Assembly: GCF_003027925.1 (NCBI RefSeq)
Contig: NZ_PYPS01000012.1
Location: forward strand, 1 to 64,000
Length of the DNA: 64,000 nt
Origin: Micromonospora sp. RP3T
Lineage (GTDB): Bacteria; Actinomycetota; Actinomycetes; Mycobacteriales; Micromonosporaceae
Reading direction: 5' to 3'
Shown here: positions 55,970 to 64,000 of the stretch, piece by piece
Layout: every line of letters begins with the position of its first letter
Numbering within the stretch: position 1 is the first letter of the stretch
Translations under genes and position numbers: made by a program
The notes under the pieces: model-generated
What the model saw: the letters and a program-made list of their open reading frames with translations, nothing else
Database searches by the model: none
Told to the model about the DNA's origin: nothing

Positions 55970-55976
55970 CGGATCG

Positions 55977-56726
55977 TCAGTCGGCCGCGCACGGCGCGGT
56001 CGTGCTCGGGCCGTCGTCCGGGCCGGCGCGCCGGGTGGCCCGGCGCGCGCCCTCGGGGTCGAGGAACGGCGCGGTGGCCGCGTACGTGAGCACCGGCAGC
56101 AGTAGCGGCAGCTCCTCGGCCCGCCCCTGCGCCACCCGGGCGCGGATGGTGGCGTGGATGCCGCCGACCACGGTGGACACCAGCACGTCCCGGTCCACCC
56201 CGGCGACCGCCGGCCCCGGTCCGGCGTCGGCGAAGAACCGGCGGAAGCTGTGCAGCAGCGCGTCGCGTTCCCGGCGGGCGTCCGGGCCGGCGGCGTCCAC
56301 CTCGACCAGCGCCATCCGCGCGAAGGCGGGCACGCTGGCGAGTACGTCGAGCAGGGTGCGCAGCGCGGCCCGGGCGGCGTCCGGCCAGGCCGGCCCGGCG
56401 TCGGCGTACGCGGTCTCCATGAGCTGCGAGACCACCGCGATGCCGTGCCGGTAGGTGGCGAGGAACGCGTCCTGTTTACCGCTGAACAGGGCGTAGAAGG
56501 CCGGCCGGGTGACGCCGGCGGCATGGCAGATGTCGGTGACCCGGGCGTTGTCGTACCCCCGGGTGGCGACCTCGCGGACCAGCCCGTCGAAGAGGCGGTC
56601 GCGCTGGGTCGCGGCCACCTCCTCGGCCGGTACCCGCCGGGGCCCGCGCTTGATGGCGCGGTCCGGATCGCGGCCGTGCCGGGCGCCCGGCAGCGGTGCC
56701 GGCGGAGGCGGGCTCTGCATGGTCAA
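55977..56726 (-). CDS. TetR-family regulator
   Basis: 249 aa from TTG 56726, eight bases after GGAAGG; ATG 56720 is an alternative. A Pro-rich N-terminus precedes the TetR helix-turn-helix (ATRGYDNARVTDICHAAGVT, RPAFYALFSGKQDAFLATY). Large ligand-binding C-terminus. Probably controls the DUF6230-DUF6114 operon downstream and the divergent secreted-protein gene. Confidence 0.88.
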   Translation of the reverse strand: MTMQSPPPPAPLPGARHGRDPDRAIKRGPRRVPAEEVAATQRDRLFDGLVREVATRGYDNARVTDICHAAGVTRPAFYALFSGKQDAFLATYRHGIAVVSQLMETAYADAGPAWPDAARAALRTLLDVLASVPAFARMALVEVDAAGPDARRERDALLHSFRRFFADAGPGPAVAGVDRDVLVSTVVGGIHATIRARVAQGRAEELPLLLPVLTYAATAPFLDPEGARRATRRAGPDDGPSTTAPCAAD

Positions 56727-56748
56727 GATATCGGCCTTCCTTGATGCG

Positions 56749-56778
56749 TTGACTTTACGACCCTCTGAGGTTTATAAC
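56749..56778 (+). promoter_or_regulatory. Promoter of the secreted-protein gene
   Basis: TTGACT (56749-56754), 18-nt spacer, TATAAC (56773-56778), in the 174-nt region divergent from TetR; leader about 115 nt to ATG 56901. The AT-rich stretch is unusual here and could also serve TetR on the other strand. Confidence 0.5.
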
Positions 56779-56900
56779 TTTCGACACGCTCAGTTCACAG
56801 CCCGTCACCATTGGTGATCACCACGGAAGGGCTCGAACGGCCGTCATTATCGCCGTCCGGTTCCACCACCACCCCCGTCCCACCGCCGGAAGGAACCACC

Positions 56901-57587
56901 ATGCCCAGGTACGGACGTATCGGCGCGGGCCTCGCCGCCCTGGCGCTGCTGACCGGTCTGGTCGGCGCCACCCCCGCCACCGCCGCCCCCTCCACCTCGC
57001 TGGCCAGCGCCGTGCTGACCTACCCCACCGCGGCCGGCACCGCCGTGTCGGTCAACGACGTCATCCAGGCCAGCCTGAAGACCGGCACCAACGCGACGTT
57101 CTACTCCTCGGCCAGCGGCACCACCGGCGTCAAGTGCGCCGCGTCCGCGTTCAGCGCCAAGGTGCTGAGCAACCCGACCGCTCCCGGCACCGCCACCGAG
57201 AGCCTGACCGCGCAGTCGTTCACGAGCTGCACCAGCAACATCATCGGCACCACCGGCGTGCAGAGCGTGACCGTCAACAACCTGCCGTACGCCACGTCGG
57301 TCACCAGTGGCGGCGTGGTCACCATCTCCGGCACCTCGACCGCGCCGATCCAGAGCACCGTGGTGCTGAACTCGCTGCTCGGCCCGGTCACCTGCGTCTA
57401 CCGGACCAGCACCAACAAGCTGACCGGCGTGGCGGCCAACGCCACCAACTCGATCGCGTTCACCAACCAGACGCTGACCAAGTTCTCCGGCTCGTCGCTC
57501 TGCTTCAGCACCGCGTACTTCACCGCGACGTACTCGCCGGTGCGCGACACCAGCAAGACCGGCAGCCCGGCGGTCTTCGTCAACTGA
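56901..57587 (+). CDS. Secreted beta-rich protein of the DUF6230/DUF6114 cluster
   Basis: 228 aa from ATG 56901 with GGAAGGAA. Signal peptide 1-30 ending ATAAP. Mature part rich in Ser/Thr/Val/Asn, four Cys in two likely disulfides. Proteins of this kind are often annotated as Tat-pathway signal or cholesterol-esterase-like next to DUF6230 genes, but no catalytic triad is visible. Followed by a strong terminator. Confidence 0.75.
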   Translation: MPRYGRIGAGLAALALLTGLVGATPATAAPSTSLASAVLTYPTAAGTAVSVNDVIQASLKTGTNATFYSSASGTTGVKCAASAFSAKVLSNPTAPGTATESLTAQSFTSCTSNIIGTTGVQSVTVNNLPYATSVTSGGVVTISGTSTAPIQSTVVLNSLLGPVTCVYRTSTNKLTGVAANATNSIAFTNQTLTKFSGSSLCFSTAYFTATYSPVRDTSKTGSPAVFVN

Positions 57588-57600
57588 CCACCCGGCCACC

Positions 57601-57633
57601 GGCCGGTGCGCGGCGGTTCGCCGCGCACCGGCC
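57601..57633 (+). terminator. Terminator after the secreted-protein gene
   Basis: Perfect 15-bp stem with loop GTT (57601-57615 with 57619-57633), 13 nt after the stop. Confidence 0.8.
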
Positions 57634-57767
57634 CCGCCGTGCGCCCGCTCCGACGGGTACGTGGTGTCAGGTGGGCGGGGTCGCCGCGCGACACAGTGAC
57701 AGTTGTCCCCGGCCCCGGCGCGGTGGCAGCGTGCGGGAACCAGACCCGCCGCTGAAGGGTGCGCCCG

Positions 57768-59066
57768 ATGACCGACGACCTGCTGGCCCGGCACCGGGCC
57801 GTGCTCCCGTCCTGGATGCCGCTCTACTACGCGGAACCACTCGAACTGGTCGCCGGCTCCGGCCGCCGGGTGACCGACTCGGCCGGCCGCAGCTACCTGG
57901 ACTTCTTCGGCGGCGTGCTGACCAACATGATCGGCTACGACATCCCGGAGATCCGCGAGGCGGTCCAGCGGCAACTGCGCACCGGCCTGGTGCACAGCTC
58001 CACGCTCTACCTGATCCGGCAGCAGGTCGACCTGGCCGAGAAGATCGCCCGGCTCTCCGGCATCCCGGACGCCCGCGTCTTCTTCACCAACTCCGGCACC
58101 GAGGCGAACGAGGCGGCGCTGCTGGTCGCCACCAACCACCGCCGCTCGCACCAGATCCTCGCGGTGCGCAACAGCTACCACGGCCGGTCGTACGCGACCA
58201 TGGGCGTCACCGGCAACCGCGGCTGGACGGCCAGCGCGCTCAACCCGTTGCAGGTGGCCTGGCTGCACTCCGGTGAGCGGCTGCGCGGCCTGCTGGCCCG
58301 GCTCGACGCCGCCGACCGGGTGGACGCCGCGGTCGAGGACCTGCGCGAGGTGCTCGCCACCCAGACCGCCGGCGACGTGGCCTGCCTGATCGCCGAGCCG
58401 ATCCAGGGCGTCGGCGGCTTCACCCACGCCCCGGACGGGCTCTTCGCGGCCTGGAAGAAGGTGCTCGACGAGCACGGCATCCTGCTGGTCAGCGACGAGG
58501 TGCAGACCGGCTGGGGACGCACCGGCGAGCACTTCTGGGGCTACCAGGCGCACGGCGTCACGCCGGACCTGCTCACCTTCGCCAAGGGCATCGGCAACGG
58601 CTTCGCGCTGGCCGGCGTGGTGGGTCGGGCCGAGGTGCTGGAGACGGTGCCGGCGATCAGCTTCTCCACGTTCGGCGGCAACCCGGTCTCCACCGCCGCC
58701 GGCAACGCGGTGCTCGACTACCTGCTCGACCACGACCTCCAGGCCAACGCCGCCCGGGTCGGCGCGATCCTCGCCGACGGCCTGCGGGCCGCCACCGCCG
58801 GACTGGACCGGGTCGCCGAGGTCCGCGGCAAGGGCCTCATGCTGGCCGTCGAGTTCGTCCGCCCCGGCACCGTCGAGCCGGACCCGGAGCTGACCACCCG
58901 CGTCTTCGAGGCGTGCCGGGCCGGCGGCCTGCTGGTCGGCAAGGGCGGCCTCCACGGCAACGTGGTGCGGATGGGCCCGCCGCTGACGCTGACCGAGGAC
59001 GAGGCCCGCGAGGGCCTGGCCGTCCTGGTCGACGCGATCCGGACCTGCGTGGCGGTGCCGGCATGA
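57768..59066 (+). CDS. Class III aminotransferase
   Basis: 432 aa; PLP enzyme. PLP-phosphate and cofactor motifs NSGTEANEAAL, IAEPIQGVGG, SDEVQTGWGRTGEHFW and the Schiff-base Lys in LLTFAKGIGNGFALAG. Close to AGXT2-like enzymes that use beta-alanine or beta-aminoisobutyrate. The gene overlaps the MmsA-type dehydrogenase (ATGA), which would take the resulting semialdehyde. So a beta-amino-acid (pyrimidine or valine) breakdown route is likely but inferred. Confidence 0.88.
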   Translation: MTDDLLARHRAVLPSWMPLYYAEPLELVAGSGRRVTDSAGRSYLDFFGGVLTNMIGYDIPEIREAVQRQLRTGLVHSSTLYLIRQQVDLAEKIARLSGIPDARVFFTNSGTEANEAALLVATNHRRSHQILAVRNSYHGRSYATMGVTGNRGWTASALNPLQVAWLHSGERLRGLLARLDAADRVDAAVEDLREVLATQTAGDVACLIAEPIQGVGGFTHAPDGLFAAWKKVLDEHGILLVSDEVQTGWGRTGEHFWGYQAHGVTPDLLTFAKGIGNGFALAGVVGRAEVLETVPAISFSTFGGNPVSTAAGNAVLDYLLDHDLQANAARVGAILADGLRAATAGLDRVAEVRGKGLMLAVEFVRPGTVEPDPELTTRVFEACRAGGLLVGKGGLHGNVVRMGPPLTLTEDEAREGLAVLVDAIRTCVAVPA

Positions 59067-60553
59067 CCGTCCTCGGGCACTACGTCGACGGCAAGCGGAC
59101 CACCGGGGACTCCGAGCGACGCGGAGACGTCTTCGACCCGGCCACCGGCCGGCGTACCGGCCGGGTGGCGCTCGCCGGGACCGCCGACGTGGCCGGCGCG
59201 GTGCAGGCCGCCGAGCGTGCGGCCCGCGGCTGGCGGGACGCCTCCCTGGCCCGGCGCACGGCGGTGCTGTTCGCCGTCCGGGAGCTGGTGCACGCCCGCC
59301 GGGACCGGCTCGCCGAGGCGATCACCGCCGAGCACGGCAAGGTGCTCGCGGACGCCGCCGGCGAGGTGCAGCGCGGCCTGGAGGTGATCGAGTACGCCTG
59401 CGGCATCGCCCCGGCGCTGCGCGGCGGGTTCAGCGAGAACGTCTCCACCGAGGTCGACTCGTACAGTCTGCGGCAGCCGCTGGGTGTGGTCGCGGTGATC
59501 TCCCCGTTCAACTTCCCGGTGATGGTGCCGCTCTGGTTCGTTCCGGTGGCGATCGCCTGCGGCAACGCGGTGGTGCTCAAGCCCAGCGAGAAGGACCCGA
59601 GCGCGGCGCTGCTGCTGGCCGAGTGGTTCACCGAGGCGGGCCTGCCCGACGGGGTGTTCAACGTGGTCAACGGCGACAAGGAGGCGGTCGACGCGCTGCT
59701 CGACCACCCCGGCGTCCGGGCCGTGTCGTTCGTCGGCTCCACCCCGGTGGCCCGGTACGTGCACCAGCGCGGCGCGCTGGCCGGCAAGCGGGTGCAGGCG
59801 CTGGGCGGGGCGAAGAACCACATGGTGGTGCTCCCCGACGCCGACCTGGACCTGGCCGCCGACGCCGCGGTCAACGCCGGTTTCGGCTCGGCGGGGGAGC
59901 GGTGCATGGCGATCTCCGCGCTGGTCGCGGTGGAGCCGGTGGCCGACGCGCTGGTGGCCCGCATCGCCGCGCGGATCAGCCGGCTGCGCACCGGGGACGG
60001 CCGGCGCGGCTGCGACATGGGGCCGCTGGTCACCGCCGCGCACGCGGAGCGGGTCCGCAGCTACGTGGAGTCCGGGATCGCGGCCGGGGCGGTGCCGGTG
60101 GTGGACGGGCGGGACGTCACCCCGGACGGCGAACCCGGCGGCTTCTGGCTCGGCCCGACGCTGTTCGACCACGTCACGCCGGAGATGTCGATCTACACCG
60201 ACGAGATCTTCGGCCCGGTGCTGAGCGTGCTGCGGGTCGGCTCGTACGAGGAGGCGGTGGAACTGGTGAACGCCAGCCCGTACGGCAACGGCACCGCGAT
60301 CTTCACCAACGACGGCGGCGCGGCCCGGCGCTACCAGCACGAGGTGGAGGCCGGCATGGTCGGCATCAACGTGCCGATCCCGGTGCCGATGGCGTACTAC
60401 TCCTTCGGCGGCTGGAAGGCGTCGCTCTTCGGCGACCTGCACGCGCACGGCGCCGACGGGGTGGCGTTCTTCACCCGGGGCAAGGTGGTCACCAGCCGCT
60501 GGCTCGACCCGCGCCACGGCGGGGTCAACCTCGGCTTCCCCACCCAGACCTGA
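59063..60553 (+). CDS. mmsA: Methylmalonate-semialdehyde dehydrogenase (CoA-acylating)
   Basis: 496 aa. NAD-binding domain (VISPFNFPVMVPLWF, FVGSTPVARYV), catalytic Cys in GSAGERCMAISALV (the MmsA-type signature), and IFTNDGGAARR. Converts malonate or methylmalonate semialdehyde to acetyl- or propionyl-CoA with NAD and CoA. Start overlaps the aminotransferase stop. 3' end overlaps the convergent acyltransferase by 29 bases. Confidence 0.92.
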   Translation: MTVLGHYVDGKRTTGDSERRGDVFDPATGRRTGRVALAGTADVAGAVQAAERAARGWRDASLARRTAVLFAVRELVHARRDRLAEAITAEHGKVLADAAGEVQRGLEVIEYACGIAPALRGGFSENVSTEVDSYSLRQPLGVVAVISPFNFPVMVPLWFVPVAIACGNAVVLKPSEKDPSAALLLAEWFTEAGLPDGVFNVVNGDKEAVDALLDHPGVRAVSFVGSTPVARYVHQRGALAGKRVQALGGAKNHMVVLPDADLDLAADAAVNAGFGSAGERCMAISALVAVEPVADALVARIAARISRLRTGDGRRGCDMGPLVTAAHAERVRSYVESGIAAGAVPVVDGRDVTPDGEPGGFWLGPTLFDHVTPEMSIYTDEIFGPVLSVLRVGSYEEAVELVNASPYGNGTAIFTNDGGAARRYQHEVEAGMVGINVPIPVPMAYYSFGGWKASLFGDLHAHGADGVAFFTRGKVVTSRWLDPRHGGVNLGFPTQT

Positions 60554-61973
60554 GCAGCCGCAGCAGGCCCGCCCCGGCCAGGTACGCGACCAGCGCCGAC
60601 ACGGGCAGGCCGAGCGGCTCCGGCGCGGCCTTCGGCGCGAGGCTGTTCAGCAGCAGTCCGGCGACCAGCCCGGCGTACCCGAGGACGGCGAGCGTGGTGC
60701 GCAGCCGCCGGCCGCCGTCGCCGGCCGGCCCGGTCGGGGGTGGGCGGCGGGTGCGGGCCTCGACCGGGCCGAAGACGGCGACCAGCGCGGCCAGCACCAC
60801 GGTCAGGGCGAGCAGCCACGGCACCCGCCAGGCCCACCAGGCCGCCGAGCCGACCGGGGGCGTGGGCAGCACGCCGAGCGCGTCCAGCAGGCCGATCAGC
60901 AGGATCGCGGCGGTCAGGTGCCACAGGAAGACGGTGAGCACCACGGCGTTGACCGCGACCACCGCCCGCCACGGGCCGGGCCGCCGCAACCAACGGCCGG
61001 CCGGGCGGCGCAGCAACAGGATCAGCCCGAGCTGGGCGGTGGCGGCGGCGAGCAGCGCCAGACTCGGCGGCGCCGCGTTGTCCAGCCGTTCGCCGGGTAT
61101 GTGCAGCATCGCCACCGGGTACGGTCCGACGACGGTCAGCAGCACCAGCGCGGCCAACCCGACCGCCAGCAGCGTGCCGCCGGCCCGACGGCCCAGCGGC
61201 AGCCGGCGACGGCACGGGCCGGCCCGTTCGGCGGCGGCGCCCGGGTCGGGGTCGGCGAGGCGGGCCGTGCGGGCCGTGCGGGCCGGGCCCGGGGCGGCTG
61301 TTCCGGCGGGGTGGGCCGCCGACCGGCTCGCGTCGAACCAGGCGAAACCGAGCTGGTGCACGGCCAGCCAGGCGAACAGGTAGTTGCCGTCGGCCAGGAC
61401 CGCCGGGCCGAGGAGCCGACCGAGGTCGCCGAGCGCGACGAGCGCGACCAGCACCACCGGCACGGCCAGCCCGAACCGGCTGTGCAACGCGGCCATCGGC
61501 GGGGTCAGCGCCACCACCACGAAGTAGGCGACCAGGAACCAGAGCGGGATGGTGGCGAACCAGACCACGGTCCGGACCTGCGCCGCGCCGGCGCCGCGCG
61601 CCGAGGCGACCGCCGCGCCGGCGGCCAGCACCAGCAGCAGCGTGGTGGTCGGTCGGACCAGCCGGGCGCTGCGGTCCACCAGCCAGCCGGTCGCGGTCCC
61701 GCCCCGGCCGCAGCGGGCGGCCAGCGAGGCGGCGTTGGCGTAGCCGCCGACCAGGAAGAACACCGGCATCACCTGGGCCAGCCAGGTCAGCGGCCAGGCC
61801 CAGGGCAGGTCGGCGAGCGCCGAGTGGCCGGCCGGGCGGCCGTGGTCGTACCCGATCGCGGTCACGCCCCAGTGGCCGAGCACGACCATCGTGATGGCCA
61901 GCGCCCGGAGCAGATCGACGTAGCGCTCCCGCCCCGGCGGCGTGCGCTCGGCGAGCTGCCGCAGGCGGCGCAT
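60525..61973 (-). CDS. Acyltransferase 3 family membrane protein
   Basis: 482 aa, about ten membrane helices. Starts with the family motif RYVDLLRALAITMVVLGHWG, followed by VMPVFFLVGGYANAASL. A polar Ala/Arg-rich loop (about 225-265) splits the bundle. Such enzymes O-acylate envelope polysaccharides or lipids. ATG 61973 lies six bases after TAGCCT, suggesting a leaderless message. Confidence 0.85.
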   Translation of the reverse strand: MRRLRQLAERTPPGRERYVDLLRALAITMVVLGHWGVTAIGYDHGRPAGHSALADLPWAWPLTWLAQVMPVFFLVGGYANAASLAARCGRGGTATGWLVDRSARLVRPTTTLLLVLAAGAAVASARGAGAAQVRTVVWFATIPLWFLVAYFVVVALTPPMAALHSRFGLAVPVVLVALVALGDLGRLLGPAVLADGNYLFAWLAVHQLGFAWFDASRSAAHPAGTAAPGPARTARTARLADPDPGAAAERAGPCRRRLPLGRRAGGTLLAVGLAALVLLTVVGPYPVAMLHIPGERLDNAAPPSLALLAAATAQLGLILLLRRPAGRWLRRPGPWRAVVAVNAVVLTVFLWHLTAAILLIGLLDALGVLPTPPVGSAAWWAWRVPWLLALTVVLAALVAVFGPVEARTRRPPPTGPAGDGGRRLRTTLAVLGYAGLVAGLLLNSLAPKAAPEPLGLPVSALVAYLAGAGLLRLLRSGWGSRG

Positions 61974-61979
61974 GCGCTC

Positions 61980-61985
61980 AGGCTA
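61980..61985 (-). promoter_or_regulatory. -10 box for the leaderless acyltransferase gene
   Basis: TAGCCT on the minus strand, six bases before the ATG at 61973. Confidence 0.4.
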
Positions 61986-62118
61986 TGCCAGTCGGCGCCG
62001 GCCGGGACGGATAACGGATCGGTCATGAGGTCTTGTGGTCCGCGTCGCGTGGGCGTAGAAATTCTTCAACGAAAATGTGCCCTGTGAAGAGAAGCGACGG
62101 AATCACCGAGGAGTTGCG

Positions 62119-63534
62119 ATGAAGAGGCGTGAGATCCTCCGGCGCAGTGCCGCCGCCGGTCTGCTGGCCACCCCCGCCGCCGGGCTGCTCACCGGCTGTG
62201 CCACCTCCGGTGGCGACGACAAGGGCGACGGCGGCGCGTACCAGGGCACCAAGAGCGAGCAGAACCCGCTCGGCGTCAAGGAGGACGCGCCGCTCGAAGT
62301 GGTGATCTTCAACGGCGGCTTCGGCGAGGAGTACGCCAAGGCCCACGAGGCCATGTACCAGGAGAAGTACCCGAAGGCGGAGATCAAGCACTCGGCCACC
62401 CAGGAGATCAGCAAGACGCTCCAGCCGCGCTTCGTCGACGGCAGCCCGCCGGACGTCGTCAACAACTCCGGCGCCGGCCAGATCGACTTCAACGGCCTGG
62501 TCTCGCAGAACGCGCTGGCCGACCTCGGTGAGCTGCTCGCCGCGCCCAGCCTCGACGTACCGGGCAAGACGGTCAGGGACACGCTGCTGCCCGGCACCGT
62601 CGAGGTCGGCTCCTACGACGGCAGGTTCCTGGTGCTCAACTACACCTACACGGTGTACGGCATCTGGCACTCGACCAAGCTCTTCGCCGACCGCGGCTGG
62701 AGCTACGCGAAGACCTGGGACGAGCACATCGCGCTCTGCCGGCAGATCAAGGCCGCCGGCATCGCCCCCTGGACGTACGCCGGCCTGCACCCGCGCTACA
62801 TGAGCTGGCCGCTGATCTCGACCGCGATCAAGCTGGGCGGCCCGTCCGTCGCGCTGGCCATCGACAACCTGGAGCCCAACGCCTGGAAGTCGGACGCGAT
62901 GAAGACCGCCGCCGACGCCTGGCACCAGATCGTCAAGGACAAGTTCATCCTCGCCGGCTCCCCGGGCCTGGACCACAAGCAGTCGCAGACCGCCTGGTGC
63001 CAGGGCAAGGCCGCGTTCATCTCCTGCGGCTCCTGGCTGGAGAGCGAGCAGAAGGACGTCACCCCGGCCGGCTTCAACATGACGGTCGCGCCGACGCCGA
63101 GCCTGGGCAGCGGCGACAAGCTGCCGTTCGAGGCGATCCGGGGCACCGCGGGCGAGCCGTTCATGGTGCCGGCGAAGGCGAAGAACACCGCCGGCGGCCT
63201 CGAATACTTCCGGACCATGCTGTCGCGCAAGGGCGCCCAGGACTTCACGCGGAAGGTCGCCAGCCTGCCCGTGGTCGCCGGCGCCACCGACGGCGTCGAG
63301 CTGCCGTTCGGGCTGGCCACCGTGGTCAAGGCGCTCGACGCGTCCGGCGCGAACGGGTTCAACTGGGTCTACAACAACTACTACCGCAAGCTGGAGCGCA
63401 ACCTGGTGGACGCGGCCTGCGGCGAGTTCTTCAGCGGTCGGATCTCCCCGACCGAGTTCCTCGACCAGTGCCAGCGGGGCGCCGACTCGATCGCGCAGGA
63501 CAACTCCGTCAAGAAGTACAAGCGGGCCGCGTGA
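62119..63534 (+). CDS. ngcE: N-acetylglucosamine/chitobiose ABC transporter binding lipoprotein
   Basis: 471 aa from ATG 62119 with GAGGAG. Signal peptide with RR near the start (KRREILRRS, Tat-like) and lipobox LTGC (about 24-27). Solute-binding family 1 domain with LEVVIFNGGFGEEY, GSYDGRFLVLNYTYTVYGIW and AAFISCGSWLESEQ, closest in memory to Streptomyces NgcE. Binds GlcNAc or chitobiose outside the cell for uptake; fits the LPMO at 8 kb. Confidence 0.85.
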   Translation: MKRREILRRSAAAGLLATPAAGLLTGCATSGGDDKGDGGAYQGTKSEQNPLGVKEDAPLEVVIFNGGFGEEYAKAHEAMYQEKYPKAEIKHSATQEISKTLQPRFVDGSPPDVVNNSGAGQIDFNGLVSQNALADLGELLAAPSLDVPGKTVRDTLLPGTVEVGSYDGRFLVLNYTYTVYGIWHSTKLFADRGWSYAKTWDEHIALCRQIKAAGIAPWTYAGLHPRYMSWPLISTAIKLGGPSVALAIDNLEPNAWKSDAMKTAADAWHQIVKDKFILAGSPGLDHKQSQTAWCQGKAAFISCGSWLESEQKDVTPAGFNMTVAPTPSLGSGDKLPFEAIRGTAGEPFMVPAKAKNTAGGLEYFRTMLSRKGAQDFTRKVASLPVVAGATDGVELPFGLATVVKALDASGANGFNWVYNNYYRKLERNLVDAACGEFFSGRISPTEFLDQCQRGADSIAQDNSVKKYKRAA

Positions 63535-63541
63535 CGATCGG

Positions 63542-64000
63542 ATGCGACACGGCCGACTCCCACTGATCCTCAGCTTCCTGCTGCCACCGCTGGCGATCTA
63601 CGGCATCTTCGTGCTCTCGCCGTACCTCCAGGCGTTCCAGATCTCGACCACCGACTGGCTGGGCTACTCCGCGCAGGCCGACCAGGTCGGCCTGGCGAAC
63701 TTCCGCACCCTGCTGCACGACGGGTACGTCTGGAACGCGTTGCGGAACAACGCGATCCTGCTCGCGGTGGTGCCGGTGGTGACCATCGCGCTGGGTCTCT
63801 TCTTCGCCAGCATGCTCACCATGGGCGGGCGCAAGGGCCGCGCCGGGGTGACCGGGGTACGCGGCACCGCGCTCTACCGGCTGGTCTACTTCTTCCCGCA
63901 GGTGCTCTCCGTGGTGATCATCGCGTTGCTGTGGAAGGAGATCTACAGCCCGACCAGCGGCCTGCTCAACGGCGCCCTGCGCGCGATCGGGCTGGCCGAG
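63542..64000 (+). CDS. ngcF: Sugar ABC transporter permease (NgcF-like), 3' end off window
   Basis: First 153 codons. ATG 63542, seven nt after the ngcE stop. Membrane helices at about 7-28 and 70-92 and another at about 112-132 (YRLVYFFPQVLSVVIIALLW), typical of MalF-type permeases. Partner of the binding protein in chito-oligosaccharide import. Confidence 0.85.
   Translation, partial: MRHGRLPLILSFLLPPLAIYGIFVLSPYLQAFQISTTDWLGYSAQADQVGLANFRTLLHDGYVWNALRNNAILLAVVPVVTIALGLFFASMLTMGGRKGRAGVTGVRGTALYRLVYFFPQVLSVVIIALLWKEIYSPTSGLLNGALRAIGLAE

Noticed and set aside
62020..62060. DasR-type operator before ngcE
   Set aside because: AGGTCTTGTGGTCC loosely recalls a dre site but is not palindromic enough to call.

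Overview
This window looks like chromosomal DNA of a high-GC actinobacterium, most likely Micromonosporaceae (Micromonospora-like). The evidence is the very high GC, many GTG starts, GTGA/ATGA start-stop overlaps, leaderless genes with a TANNNT box 6-8 nt before the start, mycobacterial-type FabG1-InhA enoyl reduction, a DUF3097 gene, the MurL/MurD2 route to D-glutamyl muropeptide, and three copies of a GGGGCCCC-rich intergenic palindrome that I associate with this family. No rRNA, tRNA, CRISPR array, transposase or phage gene was seen.

Layout. 1-4.2 kb: two tandem minus-strand genes for exported beta-helix repeat proteins, nearly identical at their 3' ends and preceded by a conserved leader with a covarying hairpin. 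4.2-14.5 kb: PepP, AsnB, a chitin/cellulose LPMO with CBM2, a PfkB sugar kinase, a Bcr/CflA exporter divergent from a MarR regulator, an MBL hydrolase coupled to a FlK-like thioesterase, and a PAP2 membrane enzyme. 14.5-20.2 kb: two bacterial PH-domain genes separated by a 60-bp tandem repeat, then a MoxR-DUF58-VWA operon. 20.2-24.2 kb: two tiny minus-strand ORFs with strong ribosome sites, fabG1-inhA, ferrochelatase and a HAD hydrolase. 24.2-35.9 kb: DUF3097, a beta-lactamase-like serine hydrolase, NfeD plus an SPFH protein, a class A PBP, a RibD-like reductase, a ThDP-dependent oxidase and a TrmH methyltransferase. 35.9-44.6 kb: argG, a PucR regulator, a perfect 46-nt palindrome, divergent murL/murD2, a PP2C-like protein and murB.

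44.8-54.6 kb is the most unusual part. A plus-strand set (a small CATRA-associated-type protein, a CATRA-type membrane protein, and an unrecognised 457-aa protein) converges on a tightly coupled minus-strand operon of MoxR ATPase, VWA protein and TPR-CHAT caspase-like protease. Divergent from that operon is a coupled pair of unrecognised paralogues. I read this as an NTP-dependent conflict (defence/suicide) locus in which MoxR-VWA gates a protease. The two paralogues and the 457-aa protein are the candidate new parts.

54.7-64 kb: a TetR/DUF6230/DUF6114/secreted-protein cluster, a class III aminotransferase coupled to an MmsA-type aldehyde dehydrogenase, a 10-TM acyltransferase, and the start of an Ngc-type chito-oligosaccharide ABC transporter that runs off the right edge. 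Together with the LPMO at 8 kb this suggests a chitin-using soil organism.
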